Source of the DNA: an uncultured bacterium
Lineage (GTDB): Bacteria > Bacillota > Clostridia > Lachnospirales > Lachnospiraceae
NCBI GenBank assembly: GCA_905215155.1
Contig: CAJMPJ010000038.1
Location: forward strand, 1 to 35,983
DNA length: 35,983 bases
Direction: 5' to 3'
Position 1 is the first letter of the stretch. Every line of letters begins with the position of its first letter. Of this stretch, positions 1 to 9,393 are shown one piece after another. The translations under genes and the position numbers were made by a program. Below the pieces are notes generated by a model. It had not been told where the DNA came from and did not search any database. It saw nothing but the letters and a program-made list of their open reading frames with translations.

Positions 1-2
1 CC

Positions 3-875
3 TTCCATACCGGCGGTGTTGCCGGCGGCGATATCACACAGGGTCTTCCCCGTGTCGAGGAGCTTTTTGAGGCACGTAAGCCAAAGGGTCTTGCCATCAT
101 CGCAGAGTTCGGCGGTGTGGTAACCATTAAAGATACAAAGAAAAAACGTGAAATCATTGTTACTGACAATGAAACCGGCAATTCCAAGACCTATCTGATC
201 CCTTACGGGTCCAGAATCAAGGTTCAGGATGGCCAGGTGCTGGAAGCTGGTGATGAGCTGACAGAAGGTAGTGTGAATCCACACGACATCTTAAAGATCA
301 AAGGCGTTCGTGCTGTTCAGGATTATATGATCCAGGAAGTACAGCGTGTTTACCGCTTACAGGGTGTAGAAATCAATGATAAGCACGTTGAGATGATTGT
401 AAGACAGATGCTTAAGAAAATCAAAATCGAGGAAAGCGGAGACAGCGAAGTTCTTCCCGGAACCTCCATGGACGTACTTGATTACAATGATTTAAATGAG
501 GCTCTTCTTGCAGAAGGCAAAGAACCGGCAGTAGGAAATCAGGTGATGCTTGGTATTACAAAGGCATCTCTGGCTACGGACTCCTTCTTGTCTGCAGCAT
601 CCTTCCAGGAGACCACAAAGGTACTGACCGAAGCCGCCATTAACGGTAAGGTGGATCACTTAATCGGCCTCAAGGAAAATGTTATCATCGGTAAGCCGAT
701 TCCGGCCGGTACTGGTATGAAGCGCTATCGTACAATTAACTTAAGTACAGATGCTGCTTGTGAAGAAGATGATGAGATCCTGTTATCAGAAGATGATGAG
801 ATTTTATTATCCGAGGACCAGTTTGAAGAGGCGGAAGAGATTTTATCCATTGATGAAGATATAATAGAAGAATAA
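3..875 (+). CDS. rpoC: RNA polymerase beta' subunit, C-terminal part
   Basis: This is the 3' end of rpoC; the start lies outside the window and the frame is open from base 3. The translation opens with the conserved [20 protein letters not shown] segment followed by the ARKPKG region, which belongs to the C-terminal part of beta' near the bridge helix, trigger loop and jaw of the enzyme. Further conserved stretches are [21 protein letters not shown] and the GTGMKRYR region close to the end. The final 40 residues are very acidic and contain a tandem duplication of DDEILLSE (bases 768-791 and 792-815). The gene ends just before a terminator, so rpsL is transcribed mainly from its own promoter. 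Identification is secure; only the tail length is unusual. Confidence 0.97.
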   Translation, partial: FHTGGVAGGDITQGLPRVEELFEARKPKGLAIIAEFGGVVTIKDTKKKREIIVTDNETGNSKTYLIPYGSRIKVQDGQVLEAGDELTEGSVNPHDILKIKGVRAVQDYMIQEVQRVYRLQGVEINDKHVEMIVRQMLKKIKIEESGDSEVLPGTSMDVLDYNDLNEALLAEGKEPAVGNQVMLGITKASLATDSFLSAASFQETTKVLTEAAINGKVDHLIGLKENVIIGKPIPAGTGMKRYRTINLSTDAACEEDDEILLSEDDEILLSEDQFEEAEEILSIDEDIIEE

Positions 876-886
876 GAATAAAAAAG

Positions 887-918
887 CTCTGACGGGCCTT
901 CCCTGTCAGAGTTTTTTT
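887..918 (+). terminator. Intrinsic terminator after rpoC
   Basis: CTCTGAC (887-893) pairs with GTCAGAG (905-911), extended inside by GGG and CCC around a short loop, and is followed directly by seven T residues (912-918). It ends the rpoB-rpoC transcript 12 bases after the stop codon. Confidence 0.93.
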
Positions 919-946
919 AAAAGAGAACCGGCGAAAAAAGAAGTCC

Positions 947-975
947 TTGACAAAAAAAAACAATATGTATATAAT
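947..975 (+). promoter_or_regulatory. Sigma-A promoter of the str operon
   Basis: TTGACA (947-952) and TATAAT (970-975) are both perfect consensus hexamers separated by exactly 17 bases, with an A-rich stretch inside the spacer. Transcription should begin near base 982, giving an rpsL leader of about 85 bases. This is the best promoter in the window. Confidence 0.95.
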
Positions 976-982
976 AATTAGG

Positions 983-1011
983 CGTGCATAAACGCGTCAT
1001 GTTTTTGTGCG
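983..1011 (+). promoter_or_regulatory. Hairpin at the 5' end of the rpsL mRNA
   Basis: CGTGCA (983-988) and AAAC (990-993) can pair with GTTT (1001-1004) and TGTGCG (1006-1011), with one T-T mismatch and two wobble pairs, around a seven-base loop. It begins almost at the predicted transcription start, so it may simply protect the 5' end. A regulatory role is a guess. Confidence 0.4.
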
Positions 1012-1066
1012 TAAATTAAGCTGAAGATGACAGCAACCACAGACAATATCACAGGAGGTGAATGGA

Positions 1067-1486
1067 ATGCCAACATTTAACCAGTTAGTAAGAAAGGGAA
1101 GACAGACAAGCGAAAAGAAATCTACAGCACCTGCTCTTCAGAAGGGGTATAACTCCTTACAGAAGAAGGCTACTGATATTTCCGCTCCACAGAAGAGAGG
1201 CGTTTGTACAGCAGTTAAGACTGCAACACCTAAGAAGCCTAACTCAGCTCTTAGAAAAATCGCCAGAGTACGTCTTTCTAACGGTATCGAAGTAACAAGC
1301 TATATTCCAGGTGAGGGTCATAACTTACAGGAGCATAGTGTCGTTTTGATTCGTGGCGGTAGAGTAAAAGACTTACCAGGTACCAGATACCATATCGTCA
1401 GAGGTACTTTGGATACTGCAGGTGTAGCTAACAGAAAACAGGCTCGTTCCAAGTACGGTGCTAAGAGACCAAAAGACAAAAAATAA
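1067..1486 (+). CDS. rpsL: 30S ribosomal protein S12
   Basis: S12 sits at the decoding centre of the 30S subunit and helps control accuracy. The product is 139 residues. It shows the family core [21 protein letters not shown], the LRGG-like segment [13 protein letters not shown] and the lysine-rich end. The TPKKPNS lysine whose change gives streptomycin resistance in E. coli is the wild-type residue here. It carries the longer Gram-positive insert before PQKRG. I start at ATG 1067, eight bases after AGGAGG (1053-1058); an upstream in-frame GTG at 1058 overlaps that ribosome site and is unlikely. First gene of the str operon, followed by rpsG after a 176-base gap. Confidence 0.98.
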   Translation: MPTFNQLVRKGRQTSEKKSTAPALQKGYNSLQKKATDISAPQKRGVCTAVKTATPKKPNSALRKIARVRLSNGIEVTSYIPGEGHNLQEHSVVLIRGGRVKDLPGTRYHIVRGTLDTAGVANRKQARSKYGAKRPKDKK

Positions 1487-1539
1487 TTAGAACCACACAT
1501 TTGAATTTCAGTGCCGGACTTTAGATATTGAACCTGTAG

Positions 1540-2133
<594 letters not shown>

Positions 2134-2148
2134 TAGGAGGAAAAAGCT

Positions 2149-4269
2149 TTGGCTGGAAGAGAATATCCGTTGGAAACAACCAGAAATATTGGTATCATGG
2201 CCCACATCGATGCAGGTAAAACCACATTGACTGAGCGTATCCTCTATTACACTGGCGTAAATTACAAAATTGGTGACACTCATGAAGGTACTGCTACCAT
2301 GGACTGGATGGAGCAGGAGCAGGAAAGAGGTATTACAATTACTTCTGCTGCAACTACCTGTCACTGGACATTGCATGAGAACAACAAAGTAAAGCCAGGC
2401 GCTCCTGAACATCGTATCAACATCATTGATACTCCAGGACACGTTGACTTTACAGTAGAAGTAGAACGTTCCTTACGTGTACTGGATGGCGCTGTTGGCG
2501 TATTCTGTGCAAAGGGCGGTGTAGAACCACAGTCCGAGAACGTATGGCGTCAGGCTGACACCTACAACGTACCTCGTATGGCATTCATTAACAAGATGGA
2601 TATCATGGGTGCAAACTTCTACGGTGCAGTAGATCAGATCAAGAACCGTCTTGGTAAGAACACAATCTGCATCCAGCTTCCAATCGGCGCAGAAGATGAA
2701 TTCAAAGGAATCATTGATCTGTTCGAGATGAAAGCATATATCTACAACGATGACAAGGGTGATGACATCGCTATTGTTGATATCCCTGAGGATATGAAAG
2801 ACGATGCGGAGCTTTACCGTGCAGAGTTAGTAGAAAAAATCTGTGAGTTAGATGATGACTTGATGATGGCATACCTGGAAGGGGAAGAGCCATCCACAGA
2901 AGAATTAAAGAAAACATTGAGAAAAGCAACCTGTAATTGTCAGGCAATTCCTGTATGCTGCGGAAGTGCTTACAGAAACAAGGGCGTACAGAAGCTCCTT
3001 GATGCGATTCTTGAATATATGCCGGCTCCTACCGATATCCCATCAATTAAGGGTGTTGATTTAGACGGCAATGAAATCGAAAGACATTCTTCCGATGATG
3101 AACCATTTTCAGCTCTTGCATTTAAGATCATGACAGACCCGTTCGTAGGTAAGCTGGCATTCTTCCGTGTTTATTCCGGTATCATGAATTCCGGTTCTTA
3201 CGTGCTGAATGCAACAAAAGGCAAAAAAGAGCGTGTAGGCCGTATCCTTCAGATGCATGCAAACAAGAGATCCGAGCTGGATAAGGTATATTCCGGTGAT
3301 ATCGCTGCTGCTGTTGGTTTTAAAGTAACTACAACAGGTGATACTATCTGTGATGAGCAGCATCCGGTAATTCTGGAATCCATGGAATTCCCAGAGCCTG
3401 TTATTGATATCGCAATTGAGCCAAAGACCAAAGCTGGTCAGGGCAAGATGGGCGAAGCGTTAGCAAAGCTTGCAGAAGAAGATCCTACATTCCGCGCAAA
3501 GACCAACCAGGAAACTGGACAGGTTATTATTTCCGGTATGGGTGAGCTTCATCTGGAGATCATCGTAGACCGTCTGCTTCGTGAATTTAATGTAGAAGCA
3601 AACGTTGGTGCACCTCAGGTTGCTTACAAGGAAAGCTTTACAAAGACTGTAGAAGTTGACAGCAAGTATGCAAAACAGTCTGGTGGACGTGGACAGTACG
3701 GACACTGTAAGGTTCGCTTTGAGCCGATGGATGCCAATGGCGAAGAACTCTTTAAGTTTGAGTCTACCGTTGTCGGCGGTGCCATTCCGAAAGAATACAT
3801 TCCTGCAGTTGGGGAAGGTATTGAGGAAGCAACAAAATCCGGTGTACTTGGCGGATTCCCGGTAGTTGGTGTTAAAGCTACTGTATACGATGGTTCTTAC
3901 CATGAAGTCGATTCCAGTGAGATGGCATTCCACATTGCCGGTTCTATGGCATTTAAGGAAGCGATGACTAAGGGCGGTGCCATTCTTCTCGAACCGATCA
4001 TGAAGGTAGAAGTGACGATGCCGGAAGAATACATGGGTGATGTTATCGGTGATATCAATTCACGCCGTGGCCGTATCGAAGGTATGGAAGACATCGGAGG
4101 CGGTAAGATGGTAAAAGCTTATGTACCGCTTTCAGAGATGTTTGGTTACTCCACAGACTTACGTTCCAGAACTCAGGGACGTGGTAATTTCTCTATGTTC
4201 TTTGAGAAATACGAGCAGGTTCCGAAGAGCGTACAGGAAAAGGTTCTTGCTGAAAAAAAGGATAAGTAA
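2149..4269 (+). CDS. fusA: Translation elongation factor G
   Basis: EF-G is the GTPase that drives translocation of tRNAs and mRNA. The 706-residue length is typical. GTPase motifs are in place: AHIDAGKT at residues 18-25, the switch-I segment RGITI at 60-64, DTPGH at 94-98 and NKMD at 148-151; domain IV and V sequence such as GRGQYGH and RSRTQGRG follows. Translation starts at TTG 2149, eight bases after AGGAGG (2135-2140), and the protein begins MAGREYPLE. It is the last gene before the tuf promoter; a 13-bp hairpin lies just downstream. Confidence 0.98.
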   Translation: MAGREYPLETTRNIGIMAHIDAGKTTLTERILYYTGVNYKIGDTHEGTATMDWMEQEQERGITITSAATTCHWTLHENNKVKPGAPEHRINIIDTPGHVDFTVEVERSLRVLDGAVGVFCAKGGVEPQSENVWRQADTYNVPRMAFINKMDIMGANFYGAVDQIKNRLGKNTICIQLPIGAEDEFKGIIDLFEMKAYIYNDDKGDDIAIVDIPEDMKDDAELYRAELVEKICELDDDLMMAYLEGEEPSTEELKKTLRKATCNCQAIPVCCGSAYRNKGVQKLLDAILEYMPAPTDIPSIKGVDLDGNEIERHSSDDEPFSALAFKIMTDPFVGKLAFFRVYSGIMNSGSYVLNATKGKKERVGRILQMHANKRSELDKVYSGDIAAAVGFKVTTTGDTICDEQHPVILESMEFPEPVIDIAIEPKTKAGQGKMGEALAKLAEEDPTFRAKTNQETGQVIISGMGELHLEIIVDRLLREFNVEANVGAPQVAYKESFTKTVEVDSKYAKQSGGRGQYGHCKVRFEPMDANGEELFKFESTVVGGAIPKEYIPAVGEGIEEATKSGVLGGFPVVGVKATVYDGSYHEVDSSEMAFHIAGSMAFKEAMTKGGAILLEPIMKVEVTMPEEYMGDVIGDINSRRGRIEGMEDIGGGKMVKAYVPLSEMFGYSTDLRSRTQGRGNFSMFFEKYEQVPKSVQEKVLAEKKDK

Positions 4270-4287
4270 TTCCTAACAGGTTCCACT

Positions 4288-4319
4288 GGATTTCAGGCAG
4301 CACAGCCTGCCTGAAATCC
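4288..4319 (+). promoter_or_regulatory. Perfect 13-bp hairpin between fusA and tuf
   Basis: GGATTTCAGGCAG (4288-4300) and CTGCCTGAAATCC (4307-4319) are exact reverse complements around a six-base loop. There is no run of T after it, so it is not a normal intrinsic terminator. It may stabilise the end of the fusA message, be an RNase site, or weaken read-through into tuf. Confidence 0.7.
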
Positions 4320-4330
4320 GTCAAATAGGC

Positions 4331-4359
4331 TTGAAAATAGTGCACAAATAGCATATAAT
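4331..4359 (+). promoter_or_regulatory. Sigma-A promoter of tuf
   Basis: TTGAAA (4331-4336) and TATAAT (4354-4359) are 17 bases apart. Transcription should begin near 4366, giving a leader of about 60 bases. This lets EF-Tu be made in excess of the upstream str genes. Confidence 0.9.
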
Positions 4360-4424
4360 AAAAAACAGCCTAACATATAAAATGAAAGCTCAGGAAGAGC
4401 ATAAATTAAGGAGGACGTTATAAA

Positions 4425-5618
4425 ATGGCTAAAGCTAAGTTTGAAAGAAACAAAACCCATTGTAACATCGGTACCATCGGACACGTTGACCATGGTAAAA
4501 CTACTTTAACAGCTGCTATCACAAAGACACTTCACGAAAGATTAGGTACAGGTCAGGAAGTAGCTTTCGAGAACATTGATAAAGCTCCAGAAGAGAGAGA
4601 GCGTGGTATCACAATTTCTACATCTCACGTTGAGTATGAGACAGAAAAAAGACACTATGCACACGTTGACTGCCCAGGACATGCTGACTACGTTAAGAAC
4701 ATGATCACTGGTGCTGCTCAGATGGACGGCGCTATCTTAGTTGTAGCTGCTACCGATGGTGTAATGGCTCAGACAAGAGAGCACATCCTTCTTTCCCGTC
4801 AGGTAGGCGTTCCTTACATCGTTGTATTCATGAACAAATGTGATATGGTTGACGATGCTGAGTTACTTGAATTAGTAGATATGGAAATCCGCGAGCTCTT
4901 AAACGAGTATGAATTCCCAGGCGATGATACACCAATTATCCAGGGTTCTGCTTTAAAGGCTCTTGAAGATCCTTCCAGCTCTTGGGGCGATAAGATCCTT
5001 GAATTAATGAATGCAGTTGACGAGTGGGTTCCAGATCCAGTTCGTGAAACAGACAAACCATTCTTAATGCCAATCGAGGACGTTTTCTCTATCACAGGCC
5101 GTGGTACCGTTGCTACAGGTAGAGTAGAGCGTGGTACATTACACGTATCTGATGAAGTTGAGATCGTTGGTATCCATGAAGAGACACGTAAAGTTGTTGT
5201 AACTGGTATCGAGATGTTCCGTAAGTTACTTGACGAAGCACAGGCTGGTGATAACATCGGTGCATTACTTCGTGGTGTTCAGAGAAACGAAATCGAAAGA
5301 GGACAGTGTCTTGTTAAACCAGGTTCTGTAACTTGCCATCGTAAGTTTACAGCTCAGGTTTACGTTTTAACAAAAGATGAAGGTGGACGTCATACTCCTT
5401 TCTTCAACAACTACAGACCTCAGTTCTACTTCAGAACAACTGACGTTACTGGTGTTTGCGAATTACCAGCTGGCACAGAGATGTGTATGCCTGGCGATAA
5501 CGTAGAGATGACTGTTGAACTGATTCACCCAGTAGCTATGGAGCAGGGTCTCCGTTTCGCTATCCGTGAAGGTGGACGTACCGTAGGTTCAGGAAGAGTT
5601 GCTACAATCGTTCAGTAA
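4425..5618 (+). CDS. tuf: Translation elongation factor Tu
   Basis: EF-Tu carries aminoacyl-tRNA to the ribosome as a GTP complex. The 397-residue product has GHVDHGKT at residues 19-26, RGITI at 60-64, DCPGH at 82-86 and NKCD at 137-140, and the barrel domains 2 and 3 follow, with [10 protein letters not shown] and the C-terminal [12 protein letters not shown]. The start is ATG 4425, ten bases after AAGGAGG. It has its own promoter and a strong terminator. Only one tuf copy is in the window; a second elsewhere in the genome cannot be judged. Confidence 0.98.
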   Translation: MAKAKFERNKTHCNIGTIGHVDHGKTTLTAAITKTLHERLGTGQEVAFENIDKAPEERERGITISTSHVEYETEKRHYAHVDCPGHADYVKNMITGAAQMDGAILVVAATDGVMAQTREHILLSRQVGVPYIVVFMNKCDMVDDAELLELVDMEIRELLNEYEFPGDDTPIIQGSALKALEDPSSSWGDKILELMNAVDEWVPDPVRETDKPFLMPIEDVFSITGRGTVATGRVERGTLHVSDEVEIVGIHEETRKVVVTGIEMFRKLLDEAQAGDNIGALLRGVQRNEIERGQCLVKPGSVTCHRKFTAQVYVLTKDEGGRHTPFFNNYRPQFYFRTTDVTGVCELPAGTEMCMPGDNVEMTVELIHPVAMEQGLRFAIREGGRTVGSGRVATIVQ

Positions 5619-5630
5619 TTAATTAAAATA

Positions 5631-5670
5631 AAAGCCGAGCCCTTAGTTTTTAAGGGTTTCGGCTTTTTTT
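5631..5670. terminator. Bidirectional terminator between tuf and the esterase gene
   Basis: AAAGCCGA and CCCTTA on the left pair with TTAAGGG and TCGGCTTT on the right, followed by seven T residues (5664-5670) on the plus strand. On the minus strand the same hairpin is followed by TTTTATTTT, so it can also end the convergent AraC-esterase transcript, whose stop codon is 12 bases away. Confidence 0.92.
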
Positions 5671-5681
5671 GTCCTGCGGTA

Positions 5682-6458
5682 CTATGGTTGGTTTGAAATA
5701 TCTGCTCCAATTTCTTCATTGAGCCATAAAAGTCCATTTCTGTACCGCTGATCTGTATAAGAATGGTGGCCCCCCTGATCCGTGGTGATCGTAACTTTTC
5801 CGGAAAATTTTTCTATCAGCAGCTGGCCGGTTTTTGCTGCGTGTTCTGCAGCCTTTTCCATAGGGCCGGTCTTGCCTTTTCCTTCCTCTGTGCCATAGTG
5901 CAGATAAATCGAACGCGTCTCTTCGCTGATGGAGTTACGTTCCAAATAGCTGATCCAGTCGTGATACCAAAAGGAACTGCAGATTCCCGCTACATGGCGC
6001 CAGCAGTTTTGGATAGTCAAAGCATAGACTCCAATTAGACCGCCCAGGGAGTAGCCGAGCATAGAAACGTTTCTTATATCAGTTTGATAGGTCTTACAAA
6101 GCCAGGGAAGAAGGCTTGTTTTAAGGGATTCAAGATACTGGTTACCGTTTCCTTTAAAATCAGGAAAACGGGGGGACATAGCCGGACCAGGCCATGGAGT
6201 ATACTCAGAAAGCCGGTCCACAGGACATATCATGACCAATATAAATTCCCTTCCGGTTCCTTTTGACCAAAGTGCTTCCAACTCCTTTTTCATAGGGGCC
6301 AGCGCTTTGCGTGCCTGGTCCCCATCCTGAACAAGGATGGTGGGGTATGTGCGTTTTTTGTCCTTTTCCCAGGAGGGAGGCAGGTATACATATAATTTAT
6401 GATTGTCCCATTGTGTTTCTATGAAGGTCAATTCTTCTTGTTTTTTTTCTGCATTCAT
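5682..6458 (-). CDS. Alpha/beta hydrolase of the Fes/YieL-type putative esterase family
   Basis: A 258-residue hydrolase without signal peptide, so probably cytoplasmic. The nucleophile elbow GYSLGG places the catalytic serine at residue 137, and the end has GGHHSYTDQRYRNGLLW with a catalytic histidine at 231 or 232. This layout fits the esterase family that includes enterochelin esterase and IroE-like proteins, which cut the ester backbone of trilactone siderophores to release iron. The ATG overlaps the stop of the upstream AraC gene in an ATGA arrangement, so translation is coupled. Beside a siderophore-type importer, a role in processing imported ferric siderophore is the best inference; another ester substrate is possible. 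Confidence 0.8.
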   Translation of the reverse strand: MNAEKKQEELTFIETQWDNHKLYVYLPPSWEKDKKRTYPTILVQDGDQARKALAPMKKELEALWSKGTGREFILVMICPVDRLSEYTPWPGPAMSPRFPDFKGNGNQYLESLKTSLLPWLCKTYQTDIRNVSMLGYSLGGLIGVYALTIQNCWRHVAGICSSFWYHDWISYLERNSISEETRSIYLHYGTEEGKGKTGPMEKAAEHAAKTGQLLIEKFSGKVTITTDQGGHHSYTDQRYRNGLLWLNEEIGADISNQP

Positions 6459-7285
6459 AATCCATTCCTTTCTTTTAAGCTTCCGCTTTTGATTCTGCTT
6501 GGAGCGAACCCCATGTGCTTTTTAAATAACCTGCTGAAATAAAACTCATCCTTATAACCGACAGATACGGCTGCTTGTCTGACACTGTATCCGTTTTCAC
6601 TTAATAGTCCTGCGGCAGTTTCCAGCCGGTATTCAATCAGATAATCGATGGGACGGATTCCCATCACCTTATGGAACAGATAAGAAAACTGTTCTGGTTT
6701 CTTTTGGAAATGACGGGCAATGTCCGAAAGAGTCAAAGGTTCCCTATAATGTTTTCGGATAAACTGTGCGGAGTCATGGATTAAATTCAATTCCTCGGCT
6801 TCCTGTTTGCTGATCTCTGAACAAAACAGTGCGTCAAAGAGCTGCTGTGTCATAAAATTCATGCGAAACCGGGAACGTATATCGGGACAGTGGGAAAGCT
6901 TTAAAAGCTCTTCCAGACAGGGAGTCACCGCATCTTTATCCATGATATCAAGCTCGTACACAGAGTGTATAAAGTCTGTTCCTCTGCGAATATGATCATA
7001 AGGATCGTAATAGAGATTGATGTGGCAGAAAGGTTCCGTTCCTTCCACATGAAAGGTAAGCTGTTTTCCGGGACATCCATGGATCACTTTGCCCGGTACT
7101 GCGGTGAAGTCTTTAAAATCAAAGGAAATACGGGCTTTGCCGCTTATGGGAAATATGAAAGCGGCTCGTGTGGTTTCATACGAGGCGGGTGCTTGTCCGG
7201 GCAGCTTTGTAAAAGAAACTGCCTTTAGAATTGTCAATGGAAACCTGGCATATTCTTCTGCCAGCTGGTTACGGAAATTGGACAT
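6455..7285 (-). CDS. AraC-family transcription regulator
   Basis: A 276-residue regulator with an N-terminal cupin-like sensor half and a C-terminal pair of helix-turn-helix motifs: LTLSDIARHFQKKPEQFSYL and YSVRQAAVSVGYKDEFYFSR, the second with the typical AraC signature. I start at 7285 because AAAGGAGG (7293-7300) lies six bases upstream; an in-frame ATG at 7306 would leave this site inside the gene. It is first in a two-gene unit with the esterase and divergent from the ABC importer. AraC proteins beside siderophore importers, such as Btr of Bacillus subtilis, activate uptake when the siderophore is present; that role here is inference. It has a strong own promoter. Confidence 0.88.
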   Translation of the reverse strand: MSNFRNQLAEEYARFPLTILKAVSFTKLPGQAPASYETTRAAFIFPISGKARISFDFKDFTAVPGKVIHGCPGKQLTFHVEGTEPFCHINLYYDPYDHIRRGTDFIHSVYELDIMDKDAVTPCLEELLKLSHCPDIRSRFRMNFMTQQLFDALFCSEISKQEAEELNLIHDSAQFIRKHYREPLTLSDIARHFQKKPEQFSYLFHKVMGIRPIDYLIEYRLETAAGLLSENGYSVRQAAVSVGYKDEFYFSRLFKKHMGFAPSRIKSGSLKERNGL

Positions 7286-7323
7286 GGAGGGCCTCCTTTC
7301 TTTCATATGTCCGCATTTTAATT

Positions 7324-7352
7324 ATTATAGCGGCAGGATTTTGGGAAGTCAA
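7324..7352 (-). promoter_or_regulatory. Promoter of the AraC-esterase unit
   Basis: Read on the minus strand, TTGACT (7352-7347) and TATAAT (7329-7324) are separated by 17 bases. The start of transcription should be near 7317, giving a leader of about 30 bases. Confidence 0.85.
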
Positions 7353-7367
7353 CGCGAGAAAATTATT

Positions 7368-7382
7368 TGATATTTTTTATCA
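7368..7382. promoter_or_regulatory. Inverted repeat between divergent promoters, possible operator
   Basis: TGATA and TATCA flank five T residues. It lies between the AraC promoter and the weak importer promoter, where a regulator or an iron repressor such as Fur could act. It does not match a full Fur box, and the region is AT-rich, so chance is a real alternative. Confidence 0.3.
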
Positions 7383-7424
7383 GTATTGTTTTAATAATTG
7401 TCCATGCCTTTAAAGAATTCTCTA

Positions 7425-7453
7425 TTCCTATTCTGTAACAGACTCCTTATAAT
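7425..7453 (+). promoter_or_regulatory. Likely promoter of the ABC importer operon
   Basis: A perfect TATAAT (7448-7453) has only TTCCTA (7425-7430) at the 17-base distance. A good minus-10 with a poor minus-35 is typical of promoters that need an activator, which fits control by the divergent AraC protein. Confidence 0.6.
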
Positions 7454-7500
7454 TATCTACGGTTAGTTTTGGCTAATAAAATAAAAGGAGGATTTTTTCT

Positions 7501-8592
7501 TTGAATCAACCTATCTCAGAGGCATACTTAGAAAATCAAAAGAGCAGAAAAGCATTTTTACTGATGCTTGCAGGAATGGTATTTGTGCTCCTGTTATCTG
7601 TAGTATTGTCCATGTCTTTTGGTTCTATGAAGATCGCACCGTCTCATACCTATGCCATTCTCCTTGAAAAGCTGTTCGGGATACAGACAGGCGGATCTCT
7701 GACCGGGCGACTGTCAGAGGTAAATATCATTTGGGAGATACGTTTCCCAAGAGTGCTGCTTGGAGCGGCAGTAGGAGCAGGGCTGTCTCTCTGCGGCATG
7801 GCCATGCAGGCAGCAGTTCAAAATCCGCTGGCAGAGCCGTACATCCTTGGAATTTCTTCCGGTGCCTCTTTGGGGGCCACCTTTTCCATTATGCTTGGCA
7901 TCGGTTCCTTAAGCTGGCTTTCTGTGAGCGCAAGTTCCTTCTGGGGATTTGCAGGTGCGCTGGGAGCGGCTTTTTGCGTCTTGATGCTTGCTTCCATGGG
8001 AAGTAAGATGACAAGCTCTAAGCTGGTGCTGTCCGGTACGGTAATCAATGCCCTGTGCAATGCTCTTAGTAACTTCATTATTTTTATGGCAGGAGATGCT
8101 CAGGGAATGCAGAGCGTAAAGTTCTGGACCATGGGATCTCTTGCAGGTGCAAAGTGGCAGAATATTGCCTTCCCGGTGGTATTAACAGCTGTGTGCCTGA
8201 TCGGTTTTCTCTTTCAGTACAGGACCTTGAATACCCTGCTTCTAGGAGATGAAGCTGCCGTTACTCTTGGAATTCCTGTGGCCCGTTACCGGAGAATCTA
8301 TATGGTGGCTGCCTCACTTTTGACCGGAGTCTTGGTGGCTTACTGCGGCATTATTGGATTTGTAGGACTGATCATTCCTCATATTACGAGAGCAGTTGTG
8401 GGAGCAGACCACCGGAGGCTGACTCCGTTATGCACCATGGGAGGAGCGGTTTTTATGATCTGGGCCGATACATTTGCAAGAATTGCCGTACCGAATTCAG
8501 AGCTTCCCATTGGAATCGTAACTGCGCTTATCGGAGCACCGTTCTTTGTGTATATTCTGATCCGCAAAAGCTATTCCTTCCGGGAGGGGTGA
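7501..8592 (+). CDS. FecCD/BtuC-type ABC importer permease
   Basis: A 363-residue polytopic membrane protein of the FecCD family, which forms a homodimeric or heterodimeric channel for ferric siderophores, haem or cobalamin. Diagnostic segments are RFPRVLLGAAVGAG followed by QNPLAEPYILG and SSGA (residues 81-122), then LGDEAAVTLGIPV, GFVGLIIPHITR, and ELPIGIVTALIGAPFF near the end. Translation starts at TTG 7501, nine bases after AAGGAGG (7485-7491). Only one permease gene is present, so a homodimer is likely. No cobalamin riboswitch is visible upstream, and the neighbouring esterase favours a siderophore substrate. Confidence 0.93.
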   Translation: MNQPISEAYLENQKSRKAFLLMLAGMVFVLLLSVVLSMSFGSMKIAPSHTYAILLEKLFGIQTGGSLTGRLSEVNIIWEIRFPRVLLGAAVGAGLSLCGMAMQAAVQNPLAEPYILGISSGASLGATFSIMLGIGSLSWLSVSASSFWGFAGALGAAFCVLMLASMGSKMTSSKLVLSGTVINALCNALSNFIIFMAGDAQGMQSVKFWTMGSLAGAKWQNIAFPVVLTAVCLIGFLFQYRTLNTLLLGDEAAVTLGIPVARYRRIYMVAASLLTGVLVAYCGIIGFVGLIIPHITRAVVGADHRRLTPLCTMGGAVFMIWADTFARIAVPNSELPIGIVTALIGAPFFVYILIRKSYSFREG

Positions 8593-8605
8593 GGAGAATC
8601 AGACA

Positions 8606-9367
8606 ATGGAATTAAAAATAGAAAATTTAAGAGTCAGCATTGGAACGTCTGAGATCGTAAAGGGCGTATCCATAGAGGTAAAGGAACATAAGTTTGTAGG
8701 ACTTTTAGGGCCCAACGGAAGCGGGAAATCCACACTTTTAAAAGCGGTCTACCGGGTATTGAAGCCAACCGGAGGAGTGGTCTTAATGAATGGAAAGGAT
8801 GTATCCCGGATTCCGGAAAAGGATCGGGCCAAAGATATGGCTGTGGTTTCCCAGTTTAATCAGGTGAGTTTTGAATTCACTGTCCAGGACATTGTGATGA
8901 TGGGGCGGACGCCTCATAAGAAACGGCTGGAACGGGAGACGGCAGAGGACTATAAGATTGTTTCCGAAGCACTTAAACAGGTGGGAATGGAAGAATACTC
9001 AAAACGTAAGTTTACCACATTATCCGGCGGAGAAAAACAAAGGATCATTTTGGCAAGGGCACTTGCCCAGGAACCCAAACTTCTGATTCTTGACGAGCCC
9101 ACCAATCATTTGGATATCAAGTATCAGCTTCAAGTCCTGTCGATTGTTAAGAATTTAAATATTTGTGTGCTGGCAGCCCTTCATGACCTTTCCCTGGCGT
9201 CTATGTTCTGCGATGAAATCTATATGCTAAAGGGCGGAAAAATTATGGGAAAGGGAAAGCCGGAAGAAGTAATAACATCGGAAATGATACAGGAAATCTA
9301 TGGGGTTACTGCTTCTGTTGTGACAGATGAGGAAACCGGACAACGTTCTATCCACTACCGCATATAA
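8606..9367 (+). CDS. ABC importer ATPase, FecE/FhuC type
   Basis: A 253-residue ATPase that powers the permease encoded 13 bases upstream. Walker A GPNGSGKST is at residues 35-43, the Q-loop glutamine at 83, the signature LSGGE at 139-143, Walker B LLILDEP at 159-165 and the switch histidine at 193. The spacing of motifs and the segment EPTNHLDI fit the iron-siderophore/B12 importer class. Its start ATG 8606 follows AGGAG by nine bases. The lipoprotein gene starts 26 bases after the stop, completing a three-gene importer operon. Confidence 0.94.
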   Translation: MELKIENLRVSIGTSEIVKGVSIEVKEHKFVGLLGPNGSGKSTLLKAVYRVLKPTGGVVLMNGKDVSRIPEKDRAKDMAVVSQFNQVSFEFTVQDIVMMGRTPHKKRLERETAEDYKIVSEALKQVGMEEYSKRKFTTLSGGEKQRIILARALAQEPKLLILDEPTNHLDIKYQLQVLSIVKNLNICVLAALHDLSLASMFCDEIYMLKGGKIMGKGKPEEVITSEMIQEIYGVTASVVTDEETGQRSIHYRI

Positions 9368-9393
9368 TCCATACACATGGAAAAGGAGATAAG

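Noticed and set aside
1058..1066. Upstream GTG start for rpsL
   Set aside because: It lies on the ribosome site itself and adds three residues absent from the family.
7286..7500. Cobalamin riboswitch before the FecCD importer
   Set aside because: The 200-base gap is AT-rich, too short with the divergent promoter, and I see no B12-box-like sequence.
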